Assembly: GCA_014284505.1 (NCBI GenBank) | Contig: JAAFYY010000001.1 | Coordinates: forward strand, 8,710,295 to 8,774,294 | Length of the DNA stretch: 64,000 nt | From: Streptacidiphilus sp. 4-A2 | Lineage (GTDB): Bacteria; Actinomycetota; Actinomycetes; Streptomycetales; Streptomycetaceae | Direction of reading: 5' to 3' | In this document: in pieces, positions 10,781-19,076 of the stretch | How the letters are laid out: each line of letters opens with the position of its first letter | How positions within the stretch are numbered: position 1 is the stretch's first letter | Translations under genes and position numbers: made by a program | The notes under the pieces: generated by a model | Told to the model about the DNA's origin: nothing | Databases searched by the model: none | The model's input: the letters and a program-made list of their open reading frames with translations, nothing else

Positions 10781-11232
10781 TCACTGCGCCCTGAGGGCGG
10801 TCCCTGCTTCGCTGCAGTACGGAGGGACTGTCATGGTGGGCGTGTAGCAGTTGCGGTCGTGCTGCTCGTCGATGGGTTCTCCATCGACGGCGATCCAGGC
10901 GTGCGCGGCGAAGAAGGGTGTGGTGCGCACTCCGGTACACCAGGTCGGCCATGTGCCACGGAGCCGGCAAAGCAGGGCTGTGGCCAGGGAGCGCTGGAGG
11001 CATCCCCTGCGGCCGGCACAGCGGCGGCTGACCGCGGTCACGACTGAGCGGGCGTCGCTGGCCTCGGCGGCCGTGGCGGGGATGCGCCGTGTCGTACGAC
11101 GCTGAACCTGCTGGATACGGTGGGGTGACCGAGTGGCCAGGAGGCGGGCCGCGCCGCGGTCGCCAGCAGTGCGGCGGGCCGGCGGCGACCGGGGAGGCGG
11201 TTACCCGCAGGGAGGATGAAGTCGTGACTCAC
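10781..11232 (-). CDS. Lasso peptide B2 protein (transglutaminase-like leader peptidase)
   Basis: Cysteine protease that removes the leader from the lasso precursor. The catalytic Cys lies in RRGCLQRSLATALLCRLRG, the His in FFAAHAWIAVDG, and an acidic residue follows (GEPIDE). The family signature TWPTWCTGVRT is present. GTG start at 11232, two bases after the B1 stop, implies translational coupling. The N-terminal helix region is in another frame (change near 11050-11110). Length is about 145 residues, normal for stand-alone B2 proteins. Symbol not assigned because naming differs between clusters. Confidence 0.8.
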
Positions 11233-11234
11233 GG

Positions 11235-11491
11235 TCAGTCCTGGCTGATCAGTTGTGCGGCGGCGAGTTGCCGCAGGAGGGTGTCGATGTCGCGGGAGGC
11301 ACGCGGGGCGGCAGCGGGATGCTCTTGTGCCAGTGTACCGCGGTCTCGGCTGGCGTGGCTCCCCGCAGCAGGTTGCGCAGGACGAGTGCGCCGGTGTCGT
11401 TGAGTTGCCAGTACTTCCCGGAGCGCGTGTCGAGGAGGATCATGCCGCGGCCGGACGGGGTCGCGGTGACGTGGGGACGCAGCGAGGTCAT
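11235..11491 (-). CDS. Lasso peptide B1 protein (PqqD-like RiPP recognition element)
   Basis: Small (about 85 residues) PqqD-fold protein that binds the precursor leader and presents it to B2 and the cyclase. It has the usual LLDTRSGKYWQLNDTGALVL strand-helix and ends DIDTLLRQLAAAQLISQD after one frame change near 11320. Its ATG overlaps the stop of the cyclase gene (ATGA, 11488-11491), and the B2 gene follows after two bases, so C, B1 and B2 form one tight operon. Confidence 0.8.
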
Positions 11492-13373
11492 GGTCGTGTG
11501 CCTTCACTCGGGATGGGACGCTGTCGGGAGTCCAGGGAACGTTCCGCGGTGGCGGTGGCGGTGGCGGTGGCGGTGGCGGTGGCAAGCGTGCGAAGCCATT
11601 TTTCGCAGGCCAGGGTGCCGAGGAGTTGGATGAGGACCGAGGGGTTCGGGAGCGGGGCCAGCAGGGCGCGGTGCGCCGCGTCGACGTCGATCAGGCCCTG
11701 TCGGGCGAGTTCGGAATCCTCGATGAACGCGAGGACGTGGCGCCGGTGGCGCATCCAGTCGTGGTAGGCCTCCGCACTGTATTCGCCCTTGGTGGTGCGT
11801 TCGCGGATCTCGGTCGGCAGGATTCCCGCCATGGCGGCGGTCAGCAGGGGCTTGAACCGGTAGGGGGAGAGGCGGTCCTCGGGACGGACGGCGAGTGCCG
11901 CGTGCAGGACGTGGTCGTCGAGGAAGGGCGCGGCCAGCCGTAGTCCGTGCTGCTGGTAGAGCGTGTCTGTCTGCCGCACGAGTTTGCCCTTCTTACGCGC
12001 GGAGAGCAGGACTTCGTGCTGATCGCGCCAGCGGGCGAGGGGTTCGACGGGCTGTTGGGCCCGGGCGCGCAGCAGGTCGCGGGCGGCGGCGATCGCGTCC
12101 TGGGTCGCCCATGGGGGCATGGTGGCGGCCGTCTGCCAGTCCAGGCGCTCGGCCCATCCACGGCGTCGCGTTGCGGTCAGGGCGCCGGCGGCCCGGGAGA
12201 GTTCGGTCTGCGGGTGCGCGGCTGAGGAGCGGTCCGATGACGCTGTGCCATGCGAGCCCGGTCCTTCGCCCGCTGGGATCGCACGTAGCCCAGTGCGGTC
12301 AGTGGCCTGGTGCGGATCAGGTCGTGCAGGTAGGCGATGCCGGGTTGGAAGAGTTCGTCCCCGCCGTTTCCGCTCAGGTGCAGGCGTGGCTTCTCCTCGG
12401 CGGCCGTACCGGCCAGATACTCGAGTTGTGCCTGGCTGACTTCCAGGACACATGGCTCGTCCATGTCGGCAGGGAAGCCCCGGGGCCGGATACGGCGAAC
12501 CGGCTGACCGCCCGGGCGTAGGGCAGCTCGCGGTGACGGGCTTGGGGAAGGCAGGCGGCGGCTTGGTGGGCGTAGTGCGTGTCGTCGTTGGCGGTGTCGC
12601 GGTTGGTCTGGTGGAGCGTGACCACCCGGGCCGGTCCCTGACAGGCGAGGAACGCGAGGCTGGTGGAGTCCATGCCTCCGGACAGGTCGCAGGTGATGGT
12701 GCCGCCCTGTGCGGTGCGGGCGTGTACGGCCTGGGCCAGGGCGTCGTGGACGGCCCCTGCTCCGTCTGCGAGGGCGAGTGTGGGATCGGGCGGTGTCCAG
12801 CGGCGATGGATGCGGGCTGACCCGTCCCGCTCCAGGGCGAGCCAGTGATCGGCCGGCACGGGGACACGTCCCGCCAGGGGTTTCCTCGTGGAAGGGGAAC
12901 GGCATGGTCGTCGAGGTCAGACACAGCGCCAGCCAGGAGGGGTCCGGGCTCGCGCCGATCAGGTCGGCCAGTACCCGGGCGGAGTCCGAGGCGATCACAG
13001 CGTTGCCGACCCGGGCGTGGAAGACCCGGCGGACACAGGCCAGGGTTCCTTGCAGTCGGACGCGCCCGCCGGCGGACGCGACGATGTGGAAGGAGCCGGG
13101 CAGGTTGGCGAGCGCGGTGGCGACGTCGTCGACCGACTCGGCCCGGGAGACCAGCGCCTGCAGTGACGTCGTGGTGGCCGAGCACTGCCCGGCCACCACC
13201 ACTCTCACGGTGCCCACGTTCGCGATCGTGACATCGTCGCTCCGCCATTGCCCGATAAGCCAGGGCCGTCCGGAGGCGTGCTCGATCTCGCGTGTCGCCG
13301 ACCGGCGAAGGGCACGCGCTGTGGCGAGGACTGCCGCGCTGTCAGGAAGGGCAACGAACCATTCCTCAGCCAC
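11488..13373 (-). CDS. Lasso peptide macrolactam cyclase (asparagine synthetase homologue)
   Basis: ATP-dependent enzyme that adenylates an Asp/Glu side chain of the core peptide and closes the macrolactam with the N-terminal amine. The N-terminal 190 residues are the glutaminase-like domain without the amidotransferase Cys (starts MAEEWFVALPDS). The synthetase domain has the PP-loop CDLSGGMDSTSLAF near 12680 and LHLSGNGGDELF near 12365. The C-terminus is helical (FLDDHVLHAALAV, RERTTKGEYSAEAYHDW) and ends in an Ala-Thr dipeptide tract from a hexamer repeat. GTG start at 13373 with AGGAG upstream. Frame changes near 12860, 12480 and 12200 interrupt an otherwise full-length (about 620 residue) protein. 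Confidence 0.8.
11546..11583. repeat. Hexanucleotide repeat GGTGGC, about six units, in the cyclase gene
   Basis: Encodes an (Ala-Thr) tract near the cyclase C-terminus. A similar run at 4417-4452 lies in the GT-C-like gene. Whole-unit slippage keeps frame; other slippage would shift it. Confidence 0.8.
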
Positions 13374-13388
13374 TTCTGCTCCTGTTCG

Positions 13389-13523
13389 TCAGAAGGAGAG
13401 CGATTGGAGCGCAAGCCATCGAAGATTTTCGCCGCCGGGGCCCATCGTGAGCTCGGCGAAGTCTCCGACCTCGACCAGGACCGGCGGCTCGTACACGCTG
13501 TCTTCCGTGAACGTGGTGTCCAT
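13389..13523 (-). CDS. Lasso peptide precursor with unusual core
   Basis: A 44-residue peptide upstream of the cyclase and too short for routine gene calling. The leader contains YEPPVLVEVGDFAELT, matching the YxxPxLxxxGxxxxxT leader motif recognised by the B1 element. The conserved Thr at the penultimate leader position predicts cleavage after Met27, giving core GPGGENLRWLALQSLSF (17 residues). The only acidic residue is Glu5, while known lasso rings close on residue 7, 8 or 9. ATG at 13523; GGAGAAAG and GAGAAG lie upstream; the cyclase GTG starts 15 bases after the stop. Identification as precursor is firm; the product topology is open. Confidence 0.8.
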   Translation of the reverse strand: MDTTFTEDSVYEPPVLVEVGDFAELTMGPGGENLRWLALQSLSF

Positions 13524-14171
13524 GAACTTCTCGCTTTCTCCAGGTGGTGCGGCCGGCCTGGTGGCCTCCGCTGACGGGGGCGCCTTCCCATCATGAAGTC
13601 AGTCACAGTTCCGTACTCCCGGCAACTCGCCCGAGCTGATGTATACGAACGGAATACTTCACCCTGCCGGCTGCCCTTTAACCTCGTGAGCACGGGTTCG
13701 CCACAGCGGCATGATCGGGTGATCTTCCGTCGATCTCGGTATGAAGACAGGGCTCTTCGTGCAGCTTGGATCTGGCGCAATCGCCGGGGTGCTCTGAGCG
13801 CGGACGAGGCCGGGGACCTCAACTGCGCCACAGCGGGCACCAGGGTCTCCTGGTTGTTCATTGACTCCATATCACCGAACCGTGCAGGAGGCCCTTCTCC
13901 TATGCGTCGGCCGCAGAGAGATCACGCGAACGAGGCTGATGCGCGTGCAAGTTCGAGCAGCAGTCGTGTCCTTCGGATTGGGAAACGCTGCTGACGCAGG
14001 TGCTCCGAGGCCTGGGCCGGGGTCAGGCGTCGCCCAGCGCGGCGTCCTGTAGGTCGAGGTCGTGTTGCAGGTTGCGTCGGTAACACCCCCGGTCGGAGTA
14101 GGCGATCCGAGACGCCAGAGCGGCGGGGCCGGTGCGGATGCGTGGTGGCGGGCGGCCCCGTCCGGTCGTGG
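13524..14171. promoter_or_regulatory. Gene-free region with the probable lasso-operon promoter
   Basis: About 650 bases with no gene I can support; codon bias is poor in all frames and GC is lower near 13620-13760. The minus strand around 13625-13660 carries AT-rich stretches (GTATAC, AAGTATTCC) that could be the -10 area of the lasso operon, but no confident -35/-10 pair is visible. The remainder may be remnant DNA. Confidence 0.3.
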
Positions 14172-14678
14172 TCAGGTCCAGCCGGGCAGGCCTGCGACCG
14201 TGTAGGCGGTGGGGTCGACCTGAACCTCGCCCGCGGCGTCGGCGAACGCCTGGAGGGCCCGCACCATGGCGCTGCGGTGCTCGGGAGGCATGGCGGCGAC
14301 GATGCGGGTGATCTCGGCCTGCCGGCGTTCGGTGACCGCGTGGACCACGCGGCGGCCCGCCTCGGTGGCGACCAGCCGGACCACGCGCCTGTCCTCCGGG
14401 TCAGGGGTGCGTTCCACCATGCCGGCCGCGTTGAGGCGGTCGACCATCCGCATCGCGGTCGAGGGGTTGACCGCGAGCTGCTCGGCCAGCCGGGACAGGC
14501 TGGTGGCGCCGTTGGTGTCCAGGACGACGAGCATCCGGAACTGCGGCACGGTCAGCGTGTCCTCGACGGCGGCCAGGGAGCGGGCGGAGATCGCCACCAG
14601 CACGCGGGAGGCGGTCAGCACCGAGGCGACCATCTCGTTGACGGTAGTGGGGTCCTGGGGCGGCAGGGCAGCGGGCAT
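14172..14678 (-). CDS. MarR-family transcriptional regulator
   Basis: Intact 168-residue winged-helix repressor. The DNA-binding part reads LTVPQFRMLVVLD, then TSLSRLAEQLAVNPSTAMRM (recognition helix) and the wing RTPDPEDRRVVRLVATEAGRR; dimerisation helices flank it. ATG at 14678 is the only sensible start. The palindrome TTGCATACTGCAA lies about 75 bases upstream, and a sister copy abuts the ClC gene start (17059-17071), so this protein probably represses itself and the channel. MarR proteins usually respond to small phenolic or antibiotic ligands; the ligand here is unknown. Confidence 0.85.
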   Translation of the reverse strand: MPAALPPQDPTTVNEMVASVLTASRVLVAISARSLAAVEDTLTVPQFRMLVVLDTNGATSLSRLAEQLAVNPSTAMRMVDRLNAAGMVERTPDPEDRRVVRLVATEAGRRVVHAVTERRQAEITRIVAAMPPEHRSAMVRALQAFADAAGEVQVDPTAYTVAGLPGWT

Positions 14679-14752
14679 AGAGAAGTTCTACCCGGTCGGG
14701 GCCGCCTTTGTGGAGCCGGAGCGTACACCCCCATCTTTCTCCCATGCAAACA

Positions 14753-14765
14753 TTGCATACTGCAA
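14753..14765. promoter_or_regulatory. Candidate MarR operator 1
   Basis: Perfect palindrome TTGCAT-A/C-TGCAA (TTGCATACTGCAA) upstream of the MarR gene, extended by one more matching A/T pair (14752 and 14766). It shares the consensus TTGCATNNTGCAA with the site at 17059-17071 in front of the ClC gene. Confidence 0.65.
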
Positions 14766-14766
14766 T

Positions 14767-15242
14767 TTGAATGCGGCGGGCCTGCTCTGGCTCATCCGGC
14801 CGAGCGGGGCGAGCCCCTTCGTGGTCGAGCCGCCGGGGCGCTGCGGTCGAGTTCCAGGCCTCCATCGGTCACCAGCGAAAGGGCCCCGCAGGGCCGGAAC
14901 GGCGAAGGCCGTCTCGGCCAGGTCATGGCCGGGACGGCAATCGGGGAGATCCCTCGCACGTTGCCACGCGGACGCTACGGCCCGGCCTGTTCATGGGCCG
15001 CGGCCAGTGGATCGACGTCCAAGAACGGCTGACGGGGGACGAGTTCCGTAAGCGAGCGCGCCGCCGGCAGGGTCCCGACCACGATCACCACGGTCTCCGG
15101 ATCCTGGACGCCGCTGATGGCTGCCTCTCCCACCCCGGTCATCCGGATGCTGATCGCCGGTTCGCGGTACTGAGGTGCTGAGGTGCTGAGGTGCTGAGGT
15201 GCTGAGGGTCGTCGCACGGGCCCCAGGGCTCCCCGGGGCGCG
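14767..15242. other. Region between MarR promoter and ClC gene end, with octamer repeat
   Basis: No confident gene. A minus-strand reading (14975-15217) encodes about 80 residues (PAISIRMTGVGEAAISG, DPETVVIVVGTLPAARSLT) with acceptable codon bias, but it matches no family I know and its first part is the repeat. At 15170-15207 lies a tandem octamer CTGAGGTG, about 4.5 copies, 36 bases past the ClC stop. Confidence 0.35.
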
Positions 15243-17056
15243 TCATGCGGCTGGTCGGGCGCCCTGTGGGGTGGTCGGGCGTCCGTGCAGTGCGGTGAGG
15301 ATGGACTGGTGGGTGAGCCAGCCGGTGAGGGTGGTGCGGCTGGCGTCCAGTACGGGCAGTCCGCCTCCGGTGCTGCCGGCCAGGGAGTCGAGGGCGTCGG
15401 ACAGGTCGGTGTCGGTGGTGACGGTGCTCGGGAGGTGGGTGATGGCGGCGACGGTGGTGGTGTCGTGGTCCCCGTCGGCCAGGGTCTCGGCGGCGGTGCG
15501 GGCGGTCGCTGTGCCCAGGTAGCGGCCGTCGGCGGTGGAGACGGGCAGGATGCCGTGCGGCGAACCGGCCAGGATGTCCGCGGCGTCGGACAGGGACATC
15601 GACGCCGGCAGCACCTGGGGGAGGGGCTCCATGACGGTGCTGACCTTGACCCCGGCGAAGTGGGCGCCCGGAGCCGGAGCGTCGAGGTCGATCCCGCGTC
15701 GGCGCAGCTTCAGGCTGTAGATCGTGTCCCGGGTCAGAGCGCGGCTGGTGATGGTCGCGAGCACGATGGCGGTCATCAGCGGCAGGATGATGCTGTACTC
15801 GCCGGTGAGTTCGAACAGGATGATCACGGCGGTGATCGGGGCGCGGGCGGAACCGGCGAAGACGGCGCCCATGCCGATCAGGCCGTAGGCGCCGACCGGT
15901 CCGGCGATGCCGGGGGCGAGATCGTGGGCGGCGGCGCCGAAGGCGGAACCGAGCATGGCGCCCATGAACAGTGAGGGTGCGAAGACGCCGCCGGAGCCGC
16001 CGATACCGATGGTCAGGCTGGTGGCGATGATCTTCCCGACCAGCAGGAGCAGCAGGAAGCCGATGACGTACTTGCCGCCGACCGCGTTCTCCAGGACCGG
16101 GTAGCCCACCCCGTACATCTCGGGCAGGAGCAGCAGCAGGACGCCCAGGAGCAGGCCGCCGACGGCGGGGCGGGCCCACTCGGGGCCGCGCCAGGCGGCG
16201 TCGCACAGGTCCTCGATGCGGTAGAGGATCTTGGTGAAGCCGACCCCGAGGGCGCCCGCGAGCAGGCCGAGCAGGGCGAACAGCAGGTACTGGCTGAGGT
16301 GTTGCACCTGGAAGGCGGGCAGTTGCAGGAAGGGGCTGTTGCCCAGGCAGGCCCGGCCGATGACGCTGGAGGTGACCGAGGACAGGACGACCATGCCGAA
16401 GGACTCGGCGGTGAAGTCGCGCAGGATCAGTTCCATGGCGAAGAAGACCCCGGCCAGGGGTGCGTTGAAGGTGGCGGCGATGCCGCCGGCGGCGCCGCAG
16501 GCGACCAGGACCTTGAGCCGGTCCTCGGAGACCTTGGCCCAGCCGCCGAGGCCGGAGCCGAGCGCGGAGCCGATCTGCACGATCGGGCCCTCCCGGCCGA
16601 CCGATCCGCCGCCGCCGATACACAGCGCCGAGGCGAGCGACTTGACCAGGGCGACCTGCGGCGCGATCCTTCCGCCGCGCCGGGCCACCGCGTACATCAC
16701 CTCGGGCACGCCGTGGCCCGGGCCTCACGTGCGTAGCGCTGCACCAGCGGCCCGTAGAGCAGCCCGGCCAGCACCGGCGCCAGCAGCACGAAGAAGCGGC
16801 CCAGCCAGGGGACGTAGGGGTTGGCGGAGTGCCCGGCGGCGGAGTAGTCCTGGTGGCCGGAGAGCAGCAGCGTGAAGCCCTTGATCATCCACCGGAACGC
16901 CACCGCTCCCAGTCCCGCGCCCGCGCCCACCAGCAGGGCGAGTACCAGCAGCCCTCCCTTGGACTCCCGCAGTTTGGCCAGTGCGGTCGCCGGGCCGTCG
17001 GGTATGCGGGTGGGGGCGGATATCGGTGCGGAGGATGAGGCTCCGGGGCTAGTCAC
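15243..17056 (-). CDS. ClC-family chloride channel/transporter with CBS domains
   Basis: Membrane protein of about 600 residues moving chloride, probably as a Cl-/H+ antiporter or channel. Selectivity motifs are GGGGSVGREGPIVQIG (GREGP) and GIGGSGGVFAPSLFMG (GxFxP); the GAVFAGSARAPIT loop and a C-terminal pair of CBS-like segments (TVMEPLPQVLP...; THLPSTVTTDTDLSDALDSL) follow. One frame change lies near 16715, between helices. I chose the GTG at 17056 over the TTG at 17071 because the latter lies inside the palindromic operator; either way the site overlaps the start, suggesting a near-leaderless transcript blocked by MarR. Confidence 0.8.
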
Positions 17057-17058
17057 CT

Positions 17059-17071
17059 TTGCATTATGCAA
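17059..17071. promoter_or_regulatory. Candidate MarR operator 2 at the ClC start
   Basis: Perfect palindrome TTGCATTATGCAA immediately upstream of the ClC GTG. Same TTGCATNNTGCAA consensus as the site upstream of the MarR gene 2.3 kb away. Confidence 0.65.
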
Positions 17072-17295
17072 ATAACCTGGGGGTCAGTGCAAGTCCCGCC
17101 CGTCAGGTGAGACTCCGGTCACCTCGGGTACGCGCGCGTGATGGTCCGATCCTCCGAGGCGCGAATTGTCCTCTTGCGGTGTGTGATCGCGCAGGCCGCC
17201 GGTCAGGTCCTGGCCGAGGCCCTTCGACGACTCCCTCGCGGAGACGGCCACGGGCACCCGCAGCATTCCACTGCCGACCGGAGTCAGCGAGGACG

Positions 17296-17323
17296 TGTAC
17301 CGCTCGAAAAGTCATCGCTGCAG
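17296..17323. repeat. Solo insertion-sequence end, inverted copy of 10281-10307
   Basis: Contains TCATCGCTGCA (17312-17322), the terminal repeat of IS A/B, plus 15 bases of the same outer flank found beside IS B (one extra A). The interior resembles only a few bases of the IS. Together with 10281-10307 it brackets the lasso-MarR-ClC block. Confidence 0.6.
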
Positions 17324-17600
17324 GATGTGAGTCCTATCGGTGTCCGATGCCGCCGCTGCTGGGGATGCGGGTGCGGAGGAGCACCGCCCCCTGTCGCCAA
17401 TCAGGGGGCGCGGAACGCCGGCCGAAGGGTTCGGCTGGCGGCCGATGTTGCGGCTTCGACTGGACTGTTTGCTCGTCAAAATGACTGGGAGCAGCGGGCG
17501 CTGAACTGCCGCTGAGATGCCCGCGAACGGCTCCATGCTTGTTGGGAGCGCAGTTGAGGTGTATGCCAAAGCGAAGTCGAGAGTGTGCTTGTCCGCAATG
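17324..17600. other. Gene-free right end of the island
   Basis: No gene supported on either strand; no integrase is found here or beside the left boundary. Confidence 0.4.
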
Positions 17601-17643
17601 CTGGGGGTCAGGGGGTCGCAGGTCCAAATCCTGTCGTCCCGAC
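17601..17643 (+). repeat. Candidate attR: partial tRNA-Pro copy
   Basis: Anticodon loop through acceptor 3' strand of tRNA-Pro without the 5' half, 42/43 identical to 7784-7826. It cannot fold as a tRNA. It is directly followed by its own terminator, as expected for the displaced original 3' end. Confidence 0.75.
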
Positions 17644-17650
17644 AGTGAAC

Positions 17651-17693
17651 GAAAGCCCTTCGACTGGACGAAAGTCCTGGTCGGAGGGCTTTT
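17651..17693 (+). terminator. Terminator after the tRNA-Pro fragment
   Basis: Hairpin with AAAGCCCTTCGA / TCGGAGGGCTTTT arms and a trailing T-run; probably the original tRNA terminator. Confidence 0.75.
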
Positions 17694-18127
17694 GTGTGAC
17701 TGGGCGTCAGATTTGGACAGTGCGCGCCGGGGGTCCGGTCAGGGGGGCTGCGGACGATCTGGGGACCACGGCGGTCACACGAGGCACGCGGAGCCTCCGC
17801 ACGCAAAATGCAGACGGATGTGCGAATTCGGGTGCCATCGCGGGCGGATTCCCGGGGCGCGGTGTAAGAACTCGGCAGGGCTGCGGTTGAAGCGATTCCG
17901 TTCGCTTCTGGGCGGTCGTCGTCAGGCTGACAGAACCGTCTGGGCGTGCCCAGGTCGCCGTTACGGACAGTGAGATGGGGATCGTTGGCGGGATGCTGGC
18001 CACGAGCGGTGCCTTGGTGGCGTACGGGGGCTTGTCCGACGGGCCGGGAGGTCGTGTCGTGTTGGGGGCGGACATGACGGCGGCGCCGACCAGTGTCTGG
18101 TCGGTGCCGCTGGGGTTGGGGGTCGGG
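17694..18127. other. No confident gene
   Basis: Overlapping short readings exist on both strands (for example plus 17975-18199, starting MGIVGGMLATSGALVAYGG), but none has family support or a clear ribosome-binding site. Confidence 0.35.
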
Positions 18128-18346
18128 TCAGTTGGCCGCGCTGTAGTCGCGGTTGCGGGTGGCGCTGTGGAACGGGGTGAACCAGGTGGCGGGGCGTAGA
18201 TCGCCTATGCCCAGGTCCTGGTTGGCGGGAAGCTGCGGATCGGCGATGCTCTCCAGCTCGGTGTCGAACAGCAGGAGGACGTCGGTGTCTTCGAGGAGCA
18301 TGTCCGCGCAGCCGCCCCAGTCGTAGTCGTTGCGGTGAGAGGGCAT
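18128..18346 (-). CDS. Conserved hypothetical acidic protein
   Basis: 72 residues, starts MPSHRNDYDWGGCADMLLED and contains VLLLFDTELESIADP and RPATWFTPF. The pattern (DW..a.....DTDVL.LF......I.DP, then W F.pf) is one I associate with small hypothetical proteins of Streptomyces; no biochemical function is known to me. It follows a membrane protein gene by 69 bases on the same strand. Confidence 0.55.
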   Translation of the reverse strand: MPSHRNDYDWGGCADMLLEDTDVLLLFDTELESIADPQLPANQDLGIGDLRPATWFTPFHSATRNRDYSAAN

Positions 18347-18415
18347 CGGTACCTGATGGTGCCGCTGAGGATGCGGGCGCGGGGGACACGGGGTGGCTTG
18401 CCCACAGTGAACGGG

Positions 18416-18940
18416 TCAGTGCCCGAGGGCGGCCTTGGCGGCCACGATGATCAGGCCGAGGGCGAGGTTGGCCAGCCCTTCGACCGCCGCGTGGCGGCGG
18501 CTCGCACCGGCCCTGGTCGCTCCCGCGAACGCCCAGAGGACCTGCTGGGCCACAGCGAGGCTCAGTGCCAGCCACGCGGTCCCGGCGAGGTCCAACCCCA
18601 GGGCCGGACTGATCAGGACAGCCGCTGTGGGGAGTGCCGCCGCCTCAACGATGGACCACTCGTGCCTGGCGACCTGCCGTGTCTCGCTCCAGCTGATCCC
18701 CTGTCCGACCAACCGCTCGCCGGCCAGCCGCGCGTACACATGAGCGGCCCAGAACACCAGGCCCGTGACGACCAGCATGACCGCCAACTGGACGCGCGGG
18801 TAGTCACCGACGGCTCCCGCCGTCGCCACCACCGAGGCGGCGAGCATGGAACCGTAGACCGCTCCCGCGTAGTCCGTGCGCTTCACAGCGGGCAGCCCGC
18901 CGTGATCCCCGTCCCGATGCGGGACGACTGGACTGTTCAT
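18416..18940 (-). CDS. Small integral membrane protein
   Basis: 174 residues from the ATG at 18940, with about four hydrophobic segments (VYGSMLAASVVATAG, VMLVVTGLVFWAAHVYA, LPTAAVLISPALGL, LALSLAVAQQVLWAF) and a C-terminal helix GLANLALGLIIVAAKAALG. A conserved HVYARLAGERL loop follows helix 2. Similar unnamed proteins occur in Streptomyces stress-related regions. The open frame runs on upstream into the GH15 gene, but the linking stretch looks like spacer, so I treat the two as separate genes. Confidence 0.65.
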   Translation of the reverse strand: MNSPVVPHRDGDHGGLPAVKRTDYAGAVYGSMLAASVVATAGAVGDYPRVQLAVMLVVTGLVFWAAHVYARLAGERLVGQGISWSETRQVARHEWSIVEAAALPTAAVLISPALGLDLAGTAWLALSLAVAQQVLWAFAGATRAGASRRHAAVEGLANLALGLIIVAAKAALGH

Positions 18941-19076
18941 GCCCCCAACATAGGCCGCGCGGTCAGGTCCGCCGGGCGAGGCGGCCCGCCACCACGGGGC
19001 CGGTCCACCGAATGGCCGCCGGGTGCGGCCGCGCCCGTCACAACCGCTCGGGCAGTTCCCTCCGCAGGACCGGCTC

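Noticed and set aside
13593..13994. Plus-strand reading of 133 codons upstream of the lasso precursor
   Set aside because: Mixed codon use, no domain, overlaps the expected lasso promoter; not supported as a gene.
15170..15207. Possible CRISPR-like or regulatory array from CTGAGGTG repeats
   Set aside because: Units are contiguous octamers without spacers; a simple tandem repeat. No CRISPR array or cas gene was seen anywhere in the window.
15139..16728. Long Arg/Pro-rich minus-strand frame inside the ClC gene
   Set aside because: Out-of-frame shadow of the ClC protein, whose selectivity motifs lie in the other frame.
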